64,000 nt of DNA from Bacteroides sp. (GTDB taxonomy: Bacteria > Bacteroidota > Bacteroidia > Bacteroidales > Bacteroidaceae). The DNA is taken from contig JAJQFD010000018.1 in assembly GCA_021201335.1 (NCBI GenBank), positions 17,329 through 81,328 of the forward strand, in the 5' to 3' direction. The position numbers and the translations under genes are program-made. Shown here in pieces: positions 28,959-39,000 of the stretch (positions within the stretch are counted from its first letter, which is position 1; each line of letters starts with the position of its first letter). The notes below the pieces were generated by a model that made no database searches, was not told where the DNA came from, and saw only the letters and a program-made list of their open reading frames with translations.

Positions 28959-31900
28959 ATGCAGCAACGACTCATTATTGCTTTATATCTTTTACTATCA
29001 TCTGTTTACTCCTTTGCCTCTATTGAAATCCGCTCCAGGCAAATAACCATTGCAGACGGGCTGGCTAATAACAGCGTAAGGTGCTTTATGCAAGATAGCA
29101 AAGGTTTTATCTGGATGGGGACACTTAATGGATTAAACCGATATAACGGAAATTCTTTTATCAGTTATTACCCTTCTTTTGATAATTCCTTATCTCTTTC
29201 CGAACGCAAAGTTTATGATATAAAAGAAGACAAAAACGGTTTTTTATGGCTATACTTCTCATCCGAACGATTCAGTTGTTACGATCTTAAAAAGGCTTGT
29301 TTTGTTGATTATACGGGCTGTAATGAATTCCTTCAAAAATATTCTGCACGGACTTTTGCGTCCAATGGGGATGTATGGCTTAGCAATGATGTCAATGGTG
29401 CCCGACGAATAATCTACGAAAATAATTCATTCCGTTCGGTTCCTTATAAATGGGATCTGGGTAATTTACCCAGCAATAAAGTAAACTTTGTTGCCGAAGG
29501 AAAGAACGGCACCATCTGGCTGGGAACAGAAAGCGGATTAGTACGGGTGATAGAAGATGAAAACGTTTTTGTAGATAAGAAAGAAGATTTTTACCAGATG
29601 GCCCTCTTTGAAGGAAACTGTTACTTCTTAACCCGGGAAGGAAAAGTATTTGTCTATGATGAAACATCCTCTCAACTCAAACTAAAGGACCAACCAGACC
29701 AGCGTTTAGGAAAGATCACCGGACATTTTGTACTCAAAGATGATTGGGTGATTCTTACCACGGAAGGAGTTTTTACCTACAATTTCCTTTCCAATCAACT
29801 ACAACCCCGTTCGGATTTCTTTGGTGAGAACATTCTATCTGCCATGACTGTAAAAGACAATAAAAACAACGTCTGGGTTTCCAATCATACAGGCAGAGTG
29901 TGGTATATTAATACGCAAACCCGCAAGCAGAAAGTATTTAACCTGATACCTGTAGAAAAGATGGGATATATAGATTCCGAACGCTACCAGGTTGTTCACG
30001 ATTCGCGCGATATTATCTGGATATCGACCTACGGAAACGGTTTGTTTGCTTATGACCTTCAAAAAGACGAATTAACCCACTTTAAAGCAGGGATGGATGG
30101 GTTCAGCCATATCACTTCGGATTATATGCTCGGAGTAATGGAAGATCGTTCTGGCGAGATTTGGATCAGCGCCGAATTCTCCGGTATCTCACGTATTTCC
30201 GTGATTAACGAAGGCTCGTACCGGTATTTACCGGAAAACCCAAACTTGCTGGACCGCTCGAACACCATCCGAATGGTCTCTGTTATCGATGACAATATCT
30301 GGATTGGTACCCGTAAAGGAGGAATCTACGTATATGATTCGAATTTCAATCTCCAATCTTCCCGAAAAGACTTCCATTCAAATATCTATGCCGTAGTGAA
30401 AGATCACGAGGGAAAAATATGGATGGGAAGTCGGGGAGACGGACTTTGTATAGATGATGTCTGGTACAAAAACAATTCCTACGACCCTCATTCACTGAGC
30501 AACAATAACATATTCTGCATCCATAAAGACAGTAAAAACCGAATGTGGGTAGGCATATTCGGAGGCGGACTCGACCTGGCTGAAAAAACAGGTAATTCTT
30601 ACCGCTTCCACCATTTTTTCAATAATTCCTATTCCCAAAAACAGACGCGTACGATTTGTGAAGATAAAAACGGGAAAATATGGATTGGAACTAGTAACGG
30701 CATCTATGTCTTCGATCCGGATTCAATCATAAATAACCCTGAAAAATACTATCATTATACTTATTTCAAAGGAGATTTGACCAGCAATGAAATAAAATAT
30801 ATCTTTTCTGATTCCAAAGGTAATATGTGGATCGCTACATCCGGTTACGGGTTCAGTATTTGTACCCCAGGCGAAGACTACAACAAGCAAACGTTCGAGC
30901 ATTATGGAACCAAAGACGGGTTATGCAATGATGTTATACAGTCAATTGCCGAAGATAAACAAGGCAATATCTGGCTGTCAACTGAATACGGGCTTTCCAA
31001 GTTTGTGCGTTCACAGAAAACGTTCGAAAACTACTTCTTCTCGGCATATTCGCAGGGAAATATTTTCACGGAAACAGCCGTATGCCAATGTCAAAACGGA
31101 GATATATTATTCGGTACAAACTATGGGTTTATTGTATTTAACCCAGCCAAAGTAAAAAAGCCATCCCTTTCGTTTCCTGTGGTGTTTACCAACCTTAACA
31201 TAAATGGGGTTAATATGCTTCCGGGTGATCAGGATTCTCCTTTAACCCGTTCCCTGGCTTATTCGAATGAACTGAAACTTACCTATCAGCAAAACTCTTT
31301 TACGATCAACTTTTCTTCTTTTAATTATGCAGATGCCGGACAAACCAAATATTCTTATATTCTTTCGGGTTACGATAAGAACTGGAGTGCACCTTCTACC
31401 GTTAATTTTGCTTCTTATAAAATGCTACCTCATGGTACGTATGAGTTACAAGTAAAATCATGCAATAGCTCCGGTGTGTGGAACGATACCATTTCTACCC
31501 TCAAGGTAATAGTAGCTCCCCCGTTTTATTTAACCATCTGGGCTTTTCTGGTGTATGCTTTGTTATTAACAACTGCTCTCTTCTTTACTTACCGGATCAC
31601 GAGAAACTTCAACAGGCTCCATAACAAAATACAGATTGAGAAACAGCTTACGGATTACAAACTGGTATTCTTTACCAACATATCTCATGAATTCCGCACT
31701 CCTCTCACCTTGATACAAGGAGCGTTGGAACGGATTCGGAGAATGAATATCTCCCATAAAGAGATGGCTTATCCTTTGCAAACCATGGAGAAAAGCACGA
31801 AGCGTTTATTGCGGCTTATCGACCAGTTGCTCGAATTCCGGAAAATGCAGAATAACAAGCTGGCCCTTTCATTGGAGAAAACCGATGTAGTAGCCATGCT

Positions 31901-33212
31901 CTATGAAATATTCCTGAGTTTTGAGGACATGGCCGAGTCCAAGAATATGGATTTCCAGTTCGTTCCCTCCACTACCTCCTACAAAATGTACGTGGACAAA
32001 GAAAAACTGGATAAGATTACTTACAACTTATTATCAAACGCTTTTAAGTACACTCCACAAGGAGGGAAAATTCGTCTTCATATAAATGTCGACTCCGAGC
32101 ATGATCTATTGGAAATACAAGTAAGTGATACGGGAGTAGGAATTCCCAAAGAAAAGCGAAGCGAGTTATTCAAACGATTTATGCAAAGTAATTTTTCCGG
32201 TGAAAGTGTAGGTATCGGACTCCACCTGACTCATGAGTTAGTTACCGTTCACAAAGGAAATATATCATATAGCGAAAACACCGAAGGTGGCTCGATTTTT
32301 ACAGTGACACTTCCCTTAAATATCAATGTATATGAAGACAACGATTTCCTGATTCCCAATAACGTTCTGATGCAAAAGAAGCAGGAATCTATTGTTCAGG
32401 AGCATTTCGGAGAAATAGATAAGCCGGAAGACTTACCTGCCCGCCCGAACCCACTCAACAAACAGAAAGTACTCGTCATTGAAGATGACATCGATGTACG
32501 TCAATACCTGAAAGAAGAACTAAGCGCTTATTTCGAAGTTGAAGTGGCTGAAGATGGTACAACTGGTTTCCAGCTTGCTCAAGAGACTGCCCCGGATTTG
32601 ATAGTATGCGATGTGATGATGCCCGGAATGAACGGATACGATGTTACCCGCAAGCTGAAAGCAGAATTCAACACTTCGCACATACCGGTTATTCTGTTAA
32701 CAGCCCTGAGTCTTCCAGAAAATCACCTGGAAGGTATCGAGAGTGGAGCCGATGCCTATCTATCCAAGCCTTTCAGCATCCGTTTGCTATTAACCCGTAT
32801 TATTAAACTATTGGAGCAGCGTGAAAAACTAAAAGAGAAGTTTTCAGAAGAACCTGGTATCATACGGACCGCTATTTATGCTTCCGACCGTGATAAAGAA
32901 TTTGCAGATCAGCTACACTCCATTTTAACGGCCAACCTGGGCAATTCCAGCTTCTCTGTCGATGAGTTTGCCTCGCTGGTCAGTCTGGGAAGAACCGTTT
33001 TCTACAAAAAAGTGAAAGGAGTAACCGGTTATTCACCCAACGAATACCTGCGCATCATGCGTATGAAGAAAGCCGCTGAACTCTTACGGGAAGGGCATCT
33101 TACTGTTTCCGAAGTATCTTACAAAGTGGGCATCGACAATCCGTTTTACTTTAGCAAGTGCTTTAAAGCCCAGTTTGGAGTGGCACCATCGGTATTCCAG
33201 AAAGGAAAATAA
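28959..33212 (+). CDS. Hybrid two-component system regulator (sensor kinase, receiver and AraC domain in one chain)
   Basis: This 1417-residue protein is a one-chain sensor of the type that controls glycan-use genes in Bacteroidetes. A signal peptide (MQQRLIIALYLLLSSVYSFA) is followed by periplasmic two-component propeller repeats (many KGFIWMGTLNGLNRY-like strands, about 25-750), a Y_Y_Y domain (about 770-850) and a transmembrane helix near 855-878. The histidine kinase has the phospho-His in SHEFRTPL (about 910) and an N-box NLLSNAFKYTP. A receiver follows with VIEDD and the phospho-Asp in CDVMMPG (about 1218). An AraC-type helix-turn-helix ends the chain. All key residues are present. No SusC/SusD pair is adjacent, so the target is open. 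Confidence 0.95.
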   Translation: MQQRLIIALYLLLSSVYSFASIEIRSRQITIADGLANNSVRCFMQDSKGFIWMGTLNGLNRYNGNSFISYYPSFDNSLSLSERKVYDIKEDKNGFLWLYFSSERFSCYDLKKACFVDYTGCNEFLQKYSARTFASNGDVWLSNDVNGARRIIYENNSFRSVPYKWDLGNLPSNKVNFVAEGKNGTIWLGTESGLVRVIEDENVFVDKKEDFYQMALFEGNCYFLTREGKVFVYDETSSQLKLKDQPDQRLGKITGHFVLKDDWVILTTEGVFTYNFLSNQLQPRSDFFGENILSAMTVKDNKNNVWVSNHTGRVWYINTQTRKQKVFNLIPVEKMGYIDSERYQVVHDSRDIIWISTYGNGLFAYDLQKDELTHFKAGMDGFSHITSDYMLGVMEDRSGEIWISAEFSGISRISVINEGSYRYLPENPNLLDRSNTIRMVSVIDDNIWIGTRKGGIYVYDSNFNLQSSRKDFHSNIYAVVKDHEGKIWMGSRGDGLCIDDVWYKNNSYDPHSLSNNNIFCIHKDSKNRMWVGIFGGGLDLAEKTGNSYRFHHFFNNSYSQKQTRTICEDKNGKIWIGTSNGIYVFDPDSIINNPEKYYHYTYFKGDLTSNEIKYIFSDSKGNMWIATSGYGFSICTPGEDYNKQTFEHYGTKDGLCNDVIQSIAEDKQGNIWLSTEYGLSKFVRSQKTFENYFFSAYSQGNIFTETAVCQCQNGDILFGTNYGFIVFNPAKVKKPSLSFPVVFTNLNINGVNMLPGDQDSPLTRSLAYSNELKLTYQQNSFTINFSSFNYADAGQTKYSYILSGYDKNWSAPSTVNFASYKMLPHGTYELQVKSCNSSGVWNDTISTLKVIVAPPFYLTIWAFLVYALLLTTALFFTYRITRNFNRLHNKIQIEKQLTDYKLVFFTNISHEFRTPLTLIQGALERIRRMNISHKEMAYPLQTMEKSTKRLLRLIDQLLEFRKMQNNKLALSLEKTDVVAMLYEIFLSFEDMAESKNMDFQFVPSTTSYKMYVDKEKLDKITYNLLSNAFKYTPQGGKIRLHINVDSEHDLLEIQVSDTGVGIPKEKRSELFKRFMQSNFSGESVGIGLHLTHELVTVHKGNISYSENTEGGSIFTVTLPLNINVYEDNDFLIPNNVLMQKKQESIVQEHFGEIDKPEDLPARPNPLNKQKVLVIEDDIDVRQYLKEELSAYFEVEVAEDGTTGFQLAQETAPDLIVCDVMMPGMNGYDVTRKLKAEFNTSHIPVILLTALSLPENHLEGIESGADAYLSKPFSIRLLLTRIIKLLEQREKLKEKFSEEPGIIRTAIYASDRDKEFADQLHSILTANLGNSSFSVDEFASLVSLGRTVFYKKVKGVTGYSPNEYLRIMRMKKAAELLREGHLTVSEVSYKVGIDNPFYFSKCFKAQFGVAPSVFQKGK

Positions 33213-33244
33213 ACGCTTCGTTTTACCTCTCTTTTCAACCTAAA

Positions 33245-33277
33245 AAAGGGAGCTCCATCCTTTTGGAGGCTCCCTTT
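33245..33277 (-). terminator. Hairpin terminator between the hybrid regulator and the HU-HIG gene
   Basis: Arms AAAGGGAGC-TCC and its complement pair with one bulge around a short loop. On the minus strand the hairpin is followed by TTTTTTA, so it most likely ends HU-HIG transcription; on the plus strand the T-run is only three bases and may still stop the regulator transcript. Confidence 0.6.
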
Positions 33278-33315
33278 AACAGACGCGCATATTCTTTTTC
33301 GGCTAGTGTTATGTA

Positions 33316-33828
33316 CTATGCAGCCGGATCAATAAAGCCACCATTGTCATTACCACCGCCATCACCATTATTGTTTCCATTATCCGGATCGGTGGTTGGG
33401 TTGGTTTGGTTCTTGGCCTTATTGATTTTTTCAAAAGTTACTCCAGTGAACATTGAGCGGGTTGTTCCGTTGAATTTATTACGGGTGTAAGTAGGAGTGA
33501 AGCGTACTTTCAGATCGGTGATCTGACTGGCACTCACTTCCTCTTCCGTATCAACTCCATTTCCCGTTGAACGACAAGTTATCGTAAATGTTCCGAGTTG
33601 GTCGAGGCATACGGAACGGCTATCTAACAGGTAACCCTGTATAACGTCCATTAAATTATCTATCACATTGAGTGAATCACCCGGTGTTAAAGATGATCTT
33701 TTGGCTATCTGCATGGCCAGATCATACGCAGTGACTGGTTCTCCGACTTTTACCAGCCGGGGATGCCACTGATTTTTTCCTTCTTTGGTTTCCATTGTAC
33801 TTTGGAATGTTGTAAACAGTAAAGGCAT
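33316..33828 (-). CDS. HU-like DNA-binding protein (HU-HIG family) with Gly/Asn/Asp-rich tail
   Basis: The product (about 170 residues from the start at 33828) matches the Bacteroidetes HU-HIG family, HU-fold proteins related to histone-like HU. The family's usual opening is seen as LFTTFQSTMETKEG and WHPRLVKVGEPVTAYDLA. The core VCLDQLGTFTIT and ASQITDLKVRFTPT strands follow. The C-terminus (about 140-170) is a low-complexity tail with PDNGNNNGDGGGNDNGG. DNA binding is the likely activity but the target is unknown. The 591-bp stretch upstream, up to the nucleotidyltransferase gene, holds no other gene but contains a 23-bp-period array at 34181-34311. A terminator lies just downstream. Confidence 0.8.
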   Translation of the reverse strand: MPLLFTTFQSTMETKEGKNQWHPRLVKVGEPVTAYDLAMQIAKRSSLTPGDSLNVIDNLMDVIQGYLLDSRSVCLDQLGTFTITCRSTGNGVDTEEEVSASQITDLKVRFTPTYTRNKFNGTTRSMFTGVTFEKINKAKNQTNPTTDPDNGNNNGDGGGNDNGGFIDPAA

Positions 33829-34180
33829 AATCAAAATAAGTTTTTGGTTAAAAAATAAAATTTATTATCACACTATAATTAATTAGGAGGATGAAAGACT
33901 ATTTTTTATCATGCGCGTCTTTAATAATTCATTTCCTTATCAAATATAATGCAAATATAATATCAAAAGATAATATATAAAAGTTTTAAAGCGTATTTTT
34001 TATGATTATCTGATTAATTTAGATGAATTCTAAATAAGAATGAAAAGAGCAGGAAATGATTATATATAGTAAGGTGTAGCGTTTATAAATGAATCGGGTA
34101 CGTTAGATTAATACCTTTCTTCAAACCTTAATTTTAAAGCGTATTAGGAATCCATTAACGGAGAAAATGAATCTCCAAAG

Positions 34181-34311
34181 ATTGGCGCGGCCCCAGTCCG
34201 GGAACTTGCGCTGCGCAAATAGGTATAACTTGGGCTGCGCAACTCCGAAGACTTGGGCTGCGCAAGAAGAAGGATTGGGGCAGCACAAGTCATTCTTCTT
34301 GCGCTGCGCAA
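34181..34311 (+). repeat. Degenerate tandem array, period 22-24 bp, six units (core TTGCGCTGCGCAA)
   Basis: Unit starts are about 34181, 34205, 34229, 34252, 34274 and 34298, spaced 24, 24, 23, 22 and 24. The core CTTGCGCTGCGCAA, or CTTGGGCTGCGCAA, contains the dyad TTGCGC-T-GCGCAA. The first and fifth units are degenerate. The array is far richer in G and C than the sequence on either side. It lies between the HU-HIG and nucleotidyltransferase genes, which are divergent. The rest of the 591-bp gap is AT-rich and shows no gene. Confidence 0.75.
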
Positions 34312-34419
34312 AAGATAATACCTAAAAACTATAATTTTGATAATCTCCCCTATATTCTTAGATACAAAGTTACTCCAGATAAATTCTTTTTAATTATTTT
34401 GCAGAAAATTCAGTAGAAG

Positions 34420-35152
34420 ATGAAAAATATTATTCTCGATAAATTAGCCCACATAGAAAAAGAACACTCAATTCGGATTCTTTTCGCTTGCGAATCGGGC
34501 AGCCGGGGCTGGGGATTCCCCTCTCCGGATAGTGATTATGATGTAAGATTTATCTACATAAGAAACCTGTCAGAGTATCTTTCTGTAAAAACGATAAAAG
34601 ATTCAATGGATTTTCCAATTGATAAGGAATTAGATATCAATGGGTGGGACTTAAGAAAAGCCTTAAACCTATTAACCAAATCCAATGTGAGTCCTTTTGA
34701 ATGGCTGCAATCGCCCATTATTTATTTTCAGGAGGATCATTTTGCAGAAGAAATGAAACAATTGACTGATTCCTACTTTTGTCCGTGCGTTCATGTACGC
34801 CATTACCTGGAAATAGTCAAAATAGCCATGAACCAAATTGAAAATGATCAGATAAATATAAAAAAAACTATTTTATATATTGCGTCCCCTACTGGCAGCG
34901 CTGTGGGACATTGAACGAAAAATAGTATCCCCCATGCATATTATTCCGTTAATGAATTTATTGCCCGATCCTCTCCGAGAAAAAGTAGAATCATATATTC
35001 AACTTAAATCAACCTCAGAGGAAAGGTTCATTCTTAAAATCGACCCCCAACTAAAAGAATGGATCGAACAAACATTTGCTTTTTGCAATGCACAAGCGGA
35101 TGTATTAGAGAAAACTACTTTTTCTGCCGAACCGGCAAATACTTTTTTTTAG
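34420..35152 (+). pseudogene. Nucleotidyltransferase-superfamily protein, single-base frameshift
   Basis: The protein belongs to the pol-beta-like nucleotidyltransferase superfamily (predicted group related to COG3541). The active-site motif GSRGWGFPSPDSDYD lies at about residues 27-41, with the paired Asp residues in DSDYD. The frame breaks in an eight-A run (34860-34867); one fewer A gives KKLFYILRPLLAALWDIE and joins the second part, a helical tail ending in TFSAEPANTFF, for about 243 residues. Substrate and role are unknown; members of the superfamily transfer nucleotides to small molecules, proteins or RNA. It sits directly before a second, larger gene of the same superfamily, probably in one transcript. 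Confidence 0.8.
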
Positions 35153-35169
35153 AAAAATGATTGAAAGAT

Positions 35170-36228
35170 ATGACCATCCAGGAACTAAAAGATAAAAACC
35201 TACTTTTATTGGAATGCATCAGTGGAAGCAAAGCATATGGCTTAGACACTCCTACTTCGGATACAGATTTGAAAGGTGTATTTTACTTACCCAAAGATAT
35301 GTTTTTCGGTACGAATTACATTCCCCAGATCAGTAATGAAACCAACGATGAAGTGTACTATGAATTAGGAAGGTTTTTTGACCTACTAACGAAAAACAAC
35401 CCAAATCTATTGGAAATGCTGGCTTCACCCGAAGAATGTATATTATACAAGCATCCCCTGATGCAAATCCTGACACCCGACTTATTTTTATCCGGGTTGT
35501 GTAAAGATACGTTTGCAGGCTATGCCATCTCACAAATCAAGAAGGCCCTGGGGTATAAAAAGAAGATTGTGAACCCCATGGAGAAAGAGAAAAAAGAGGT
35601 GTTGGATTTCTGCTATATTCTGGATGGATATTCTTCTCTGTCCGTAAAGGAATGGCTTCTCCGGAAGAATTATGTGCAGGAAAGTTGCGGACTTTCTTCC
35701 ATTGCCCATACCAAAGGAATGTATGCTTTATTTTATGATACTACCGGTGAAAACAAGTACAAAGGAATTATTCGCAAAACAGAAGCCAATGAAGTTTCGT
35801 TATCCTCCATTCCAAAAGGAGAAAATCCCATTGCATACCTTTCATTTAATATCGAAGCCTACTCCATGTATTGCAAAGAATACAAAGAATACTGGGAATG
35901 GGTAGACAATAGAAATGAAAACCGTTATGCGGGAAATCAACAGCATGGAAAAAACTACGATTCCAAGAATATGATGCATACCATCCGGCTTCTACAAGTT
36001 GCTGAAGAAATATTTAAAGATGGAAAGTTAAACATAAAGCGCCCAAACAGAGAGGAATTACTCGCCATTAAAAAAGGTGATAAAGAATACGATGAATTAG
36101 TAAAAATGGCCGAAGATTTAATGAGTAGTATCGAGTATTATGCATCTGTTAGTAATTTGCCCGCTTCTCCCGACAGAACAAAAATAGAACAGATATTAGT
36201 GAAGATACGGACGGAGCTTTATGGGTAA
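35170..36228 (+). CDS. Nucleotidyltransferase-superfamily protein, larger form
   Basis: This protein (about 352 residues from the ATG at 35170; an upstream in-frame TTG at 35161 is less likely) has the same active-site layout as its neighbour: SGSKAYGLDTPTSDTDLKGV at about residues 17-36, with Gly-Ser and the DTD acidic pair. A long helical part follows, with KALGYKKKIVNPM. It belongs to the predicted nucleotidyltransferase group related to COG3541. The substrate is unknown. It follows the frameshifted paralogue after 17 bp and its end is 3 bp from the convergent DUF4294 gene. The sequence is complete. Confidence 0.8.
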   Translation: MTIQELKDKNLLLLECISGSKAYGLDTPTSDTDLKGVFYLPKDMFFGTNYIPQISNETNDEVYYELGRFFDLLTKNNPNLLEMLASPEECILYKHPLMQILTPDLFLSGLCKDTFAGYAISQIKKALGYKKKIVNPMEKEKKEVLDFCYILDGYSSLSVKEWLLRKNYVQESCGLSSIAHTKGMYALFYDTTGENKYKGIIRKTEANEVSLSSIPKGENPIAYLSFNIEAYSMYCKEYKEYWEWVDNRNENRYAGNQQHGKNYDSKNMMHTIRLLQVAEEIFKDGKLNIKRPNREELLAIKKGDKEYDELVKMAEDLMSSIEYYASVSNLPASPDRTKIEQILVKIRTELYG

Positions 36229-36231
36229 AAC

Positions 36232-36837
36232 TTATATTTGCCCACTCTCGATCAACAGAATAACTCGTTCCGTTAGTTGATCATCCCCCTGCGGATCGTA
36301 TTCTTTTTTAAGACTCGCTCCGAATAAACTGGCAAAGGTTTGATAAATACCGGCTCGGAATGGTCCAATAAAGGCTTTTACCAACTCATAGGAAGACTGA
36401 TGGCACTGTCTGTCAATCAGTTTAATAAGCATTTTACCTTGTGAGAAAGTGAGTTTTTTCATTTGTGGAGTATATTGTTCTTTCAATCCTTTCTCCACAT
36501 TTTTAATATGCCGTTCTTTAGCCTTTTCATCCGGTAATGTTTGCAGGTATTCGTACGTTTCAATTACCACCTTATATATTTCCTTCGATATAGGTAATGT
36601 CTTCTTTACGTTTCTAACCAGTTTATCATACTCTTTTTGCTGTCTTTTATTTTTAAAGACAAGTGGTTTGAATATATATACCTGAGGTAATTTTACCCAC
36701 GGAATGGTATCTCCTTGATATATAGTGGCAGGAACCAGATAACTTTTATCCGGTTGGTTTTCTTCCTGGGCCTGGCAGAGCGAAATACCAGTTAAGGCAA
36801 ATAGGCTAATTATTAATAAGTTAAGCCGCAGTTTCAT
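36232..36837 (-). CDS. DUF4294 family secreted protein
   Basis: This 201-residue protein matches DUF4294, a Bacteroidetes family of unknown function. It has a signal peptide (MKLRLNLLIISLFALTGISL ending near CQAQ) and then the family's conserved start YQGDTIPWVKLPQVYIF, where GDTI and LP are hallmarks. Tyr- and Lys-rich helices follow, and the FIGPFRAGIYQTFASLFG stretch is near the C-terminus. It is exported to the periplasm or beyond. The gene lies on the minus strand between two plus-strand genes, and a TATTTTTG box sits only five bases upstream of its ATG (36842-36849), too close for a normal promoter unless the transcript is leaderless. Confidence 0.85.
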   Translation of the reverse strand: MKLRLNLLIISLFALTGISLCQAQEENQPDKSYLVPATIYQGDTIPWVKLPQVYIFKPLVFKNKRQQKEYDKLVRNVKKTLPISKEIYKVVIETYEYLQTLPDEKAKERHIKNVEKGLKEQYTPQMKKLTFSQGKMLIKLIDRQCHQSSYELVKAFIGPFRAGIYQTFASLFGASLKKEYDPQGDDQLTERVILLIESGQI

Positions 36838-36955
36838 CTTACAAAAATAGAAGATTATTTCTTATTCTGCTTTTTTTCTTTGTCCTGTTAACTAATTTAA
36901 ATTACCTTCGTCCGCCATTTAATAAATTAAAACACAGCAAAAATCTTTGGAGAGA

Positions 36956-38977
36956 ATGAGTACCAGATGCCTCATTATGCTATTCGTATGCATCTTTTTT
37001 ACGATGAATACCAATGCTCAAAATGTTTCATCTACTTCCTGGAATGAAGTTATAGAACAGTTAGCCATATCCGCCGAAGACCAGGATATTGATTTGAGCT
37101 CTGAAATAGAAGAATTATCCGAGCAAATAAGCGAACCACTCAACCTAAATACCGTCACAAAAGACCAACTGGAACGTTTTCCTTTTCTCACAGATATTCA
37201 GATAGAGAATATATTAGCCTATCTTTATATAAACGGCCCCATGAAAACTATATACGAACTCCAATTAATTGAAAATCTCGATAAACAGACTATTCAATAC
37301 CTGCTTCCTTTTGTTTATGTCGACATAGTTAAGGAGAAAGATCCGATACCCACCTTGAACAATATACTTAAATATGCTAAGAATGAAGTAGTCACTCGCT
37401 TTGATATTCCCTTTTATCAGCGAAAAGGATATGAAACGGTTTATCTGGGCCCCTCACTTTATCATTCCCTGCGCTACAGTTTTCGTTACCGTGACCAGCT
37501 GTATGCAGGAATAACCGCTGAAAAAGACGCCGGTGAACCGTTCGCAGCTTTACACAACAGAAAGGGATACAATTATTATTCCTTTTACTTTTATCTGCGG
37601 AATATTGGTTGGCTTAAAGCACTGACACTCGGTAATTACCGGCTCAGTTTTGGACATGGATTGGTAATCAGTAATGATTTCACAATGGGTAAAACCTCTT
37701 CTTTATCCACCATTAACTTTCGGAACAATACCATTAAGAAACATTCTTCCAGCGATGAATACAATTATTTCCGAGGAATAGCTACCGCCATTCAATGGAA
37801 TCGAGTTGTTCTCTCCGAATTCTATTCTCATCGATCCTTCGATGGAACGGTGTCTGATACTTCCATTAGTTCCATCAACAAAACAGGATTACACCGTACA
37901 GAGAAAGAAGCCGACAGGAGAGGAAGCCTTACTCAGCAACTGGCAGGTGGAAACATTACTTACCAGAAAAATAATTTCAAAATAGGAGCCACCGGTATTT
38001 ATTAATTCTTTGATAAACCATATGAACCCCAGAAAAGGGAGTATTCCAAACACAACCTGAGAGGTAATCATTTCTATAATCTGGGCATTGACTATGCCTA
38101 CCGATGGAACAGATTCACCTTTACCGGAGAAACAGTCAAAGGAAAAAAAGACGGAATAGCTACTATAAACAGTATATCCTATTCATCACCATCCAACTAT
38201 CAATTCATCTTTGTTCACCGTTACTATTCCATTGATTACTGGGCCTGGTTCGGGCGTTCTTTCTCCGAAGGAGGTTATGTGCAAAACGAGAACGGATACT
38301 ATCTGGCGATGGAAGGAAGTCCGTTTCGGAACTGGAAATTCTTTGTTTCAGCAGATTATTTCAGGTTTCCGTGGTGGAAGTATCTGGTTGATAAACCTTC
38401 TTCCGGCTTCGACGGTATATTGCAGACAAGCTGGTTTCCCCGGAAAGACCTGAATATGTTTATCAGGTATCAGTATAAACAGAAAGAAAAGAACTATATA
38501 GACGAAGAGAAGGTAAAAACTGTCAGACCGATTTACCATCATCGTTTCCGCTACCGGATGAATTATACTCCACTCCCTGAACTGTCGCTTCGTTTTACAT
38601 TTGATTATAACACAATTTATCCGCAGGGAGTAACGCCCAGTCAGGGATTTCAATTCACACAGATGGCCGGATACAGCTTCCAAAAAATACCCTTGAAACT
38701 GGAAATTCAGGGAAGTTATTTTCATACGGACGATTATGCCTCCCGTATATATGCTTATGAGAAAGGTTTACTATATACATTTTATACCCCGTCTTTTTAT
38801 GGAAAGGGCCTCAGACTAACAGCTCATTTTCGGTATGATATTCAGAAGAATTGGATGATTATCGCTAAATACGGCCATATTACTTATTTTGACAGAGCAG
38901 AGATTGGTTCGGGAAACGATTTAATAAAAGATAATAAGAAACAGGATCTACAGCTACAATTACGTGTCAGGTTTTAA
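36956..38977 (+). pseudogene. Helix-hairpin-helix protein with beta-barrel-like body, in-frame TAA
   Basis: The start at 36956 gives MSTRCLIMLFVCIFF, a signal peptide ending near NTNAQ; an upstream in-frame TTG is less likely. Residues about 55-125 form a ComEA-like helix-hairpin-helix stretch (LNTVTKDQLERFPFL). The remaining 550 residues alternate aromatic and polar positions like an outer-membrane beta-barrel and end in DLQLQLRVRF, whose terminal Phe fits barrel proteins. At 38003-38005 the frame holds a TAA; the same frame stays open beyond it (FFDKPYEPQKREYSKHNLRG) to the stop at 38977, so a substitution is the likely cause, such as CAA to TAA. The whole protein would be 673 residues. Its function is not established; similar helix-hairpin-helix/barrel proteins occur in Bacteroidetes. 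Confidence 0.8.
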
Positions 38978-39000
38978 TTAACTTTGTTCTTGAATATATA

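Noticed and set aside
28782..28967. N-terminal extension of the small antitoxin candidate to 28967
   Set aside because: It runs into the promoter region of the divergent hybrid regulator and has no conserved feature; the ATG at 28781 gives a compact 86-residue protein.
34860..34867. Programmed ribosomal frameshifting at the A-run
   Set aside because: Runs of similar length in other genes are not frameshifted, there is no evident stimulatory structure, and several other indels in the window lack a slippery site. A lesion or base-call error is more economical.
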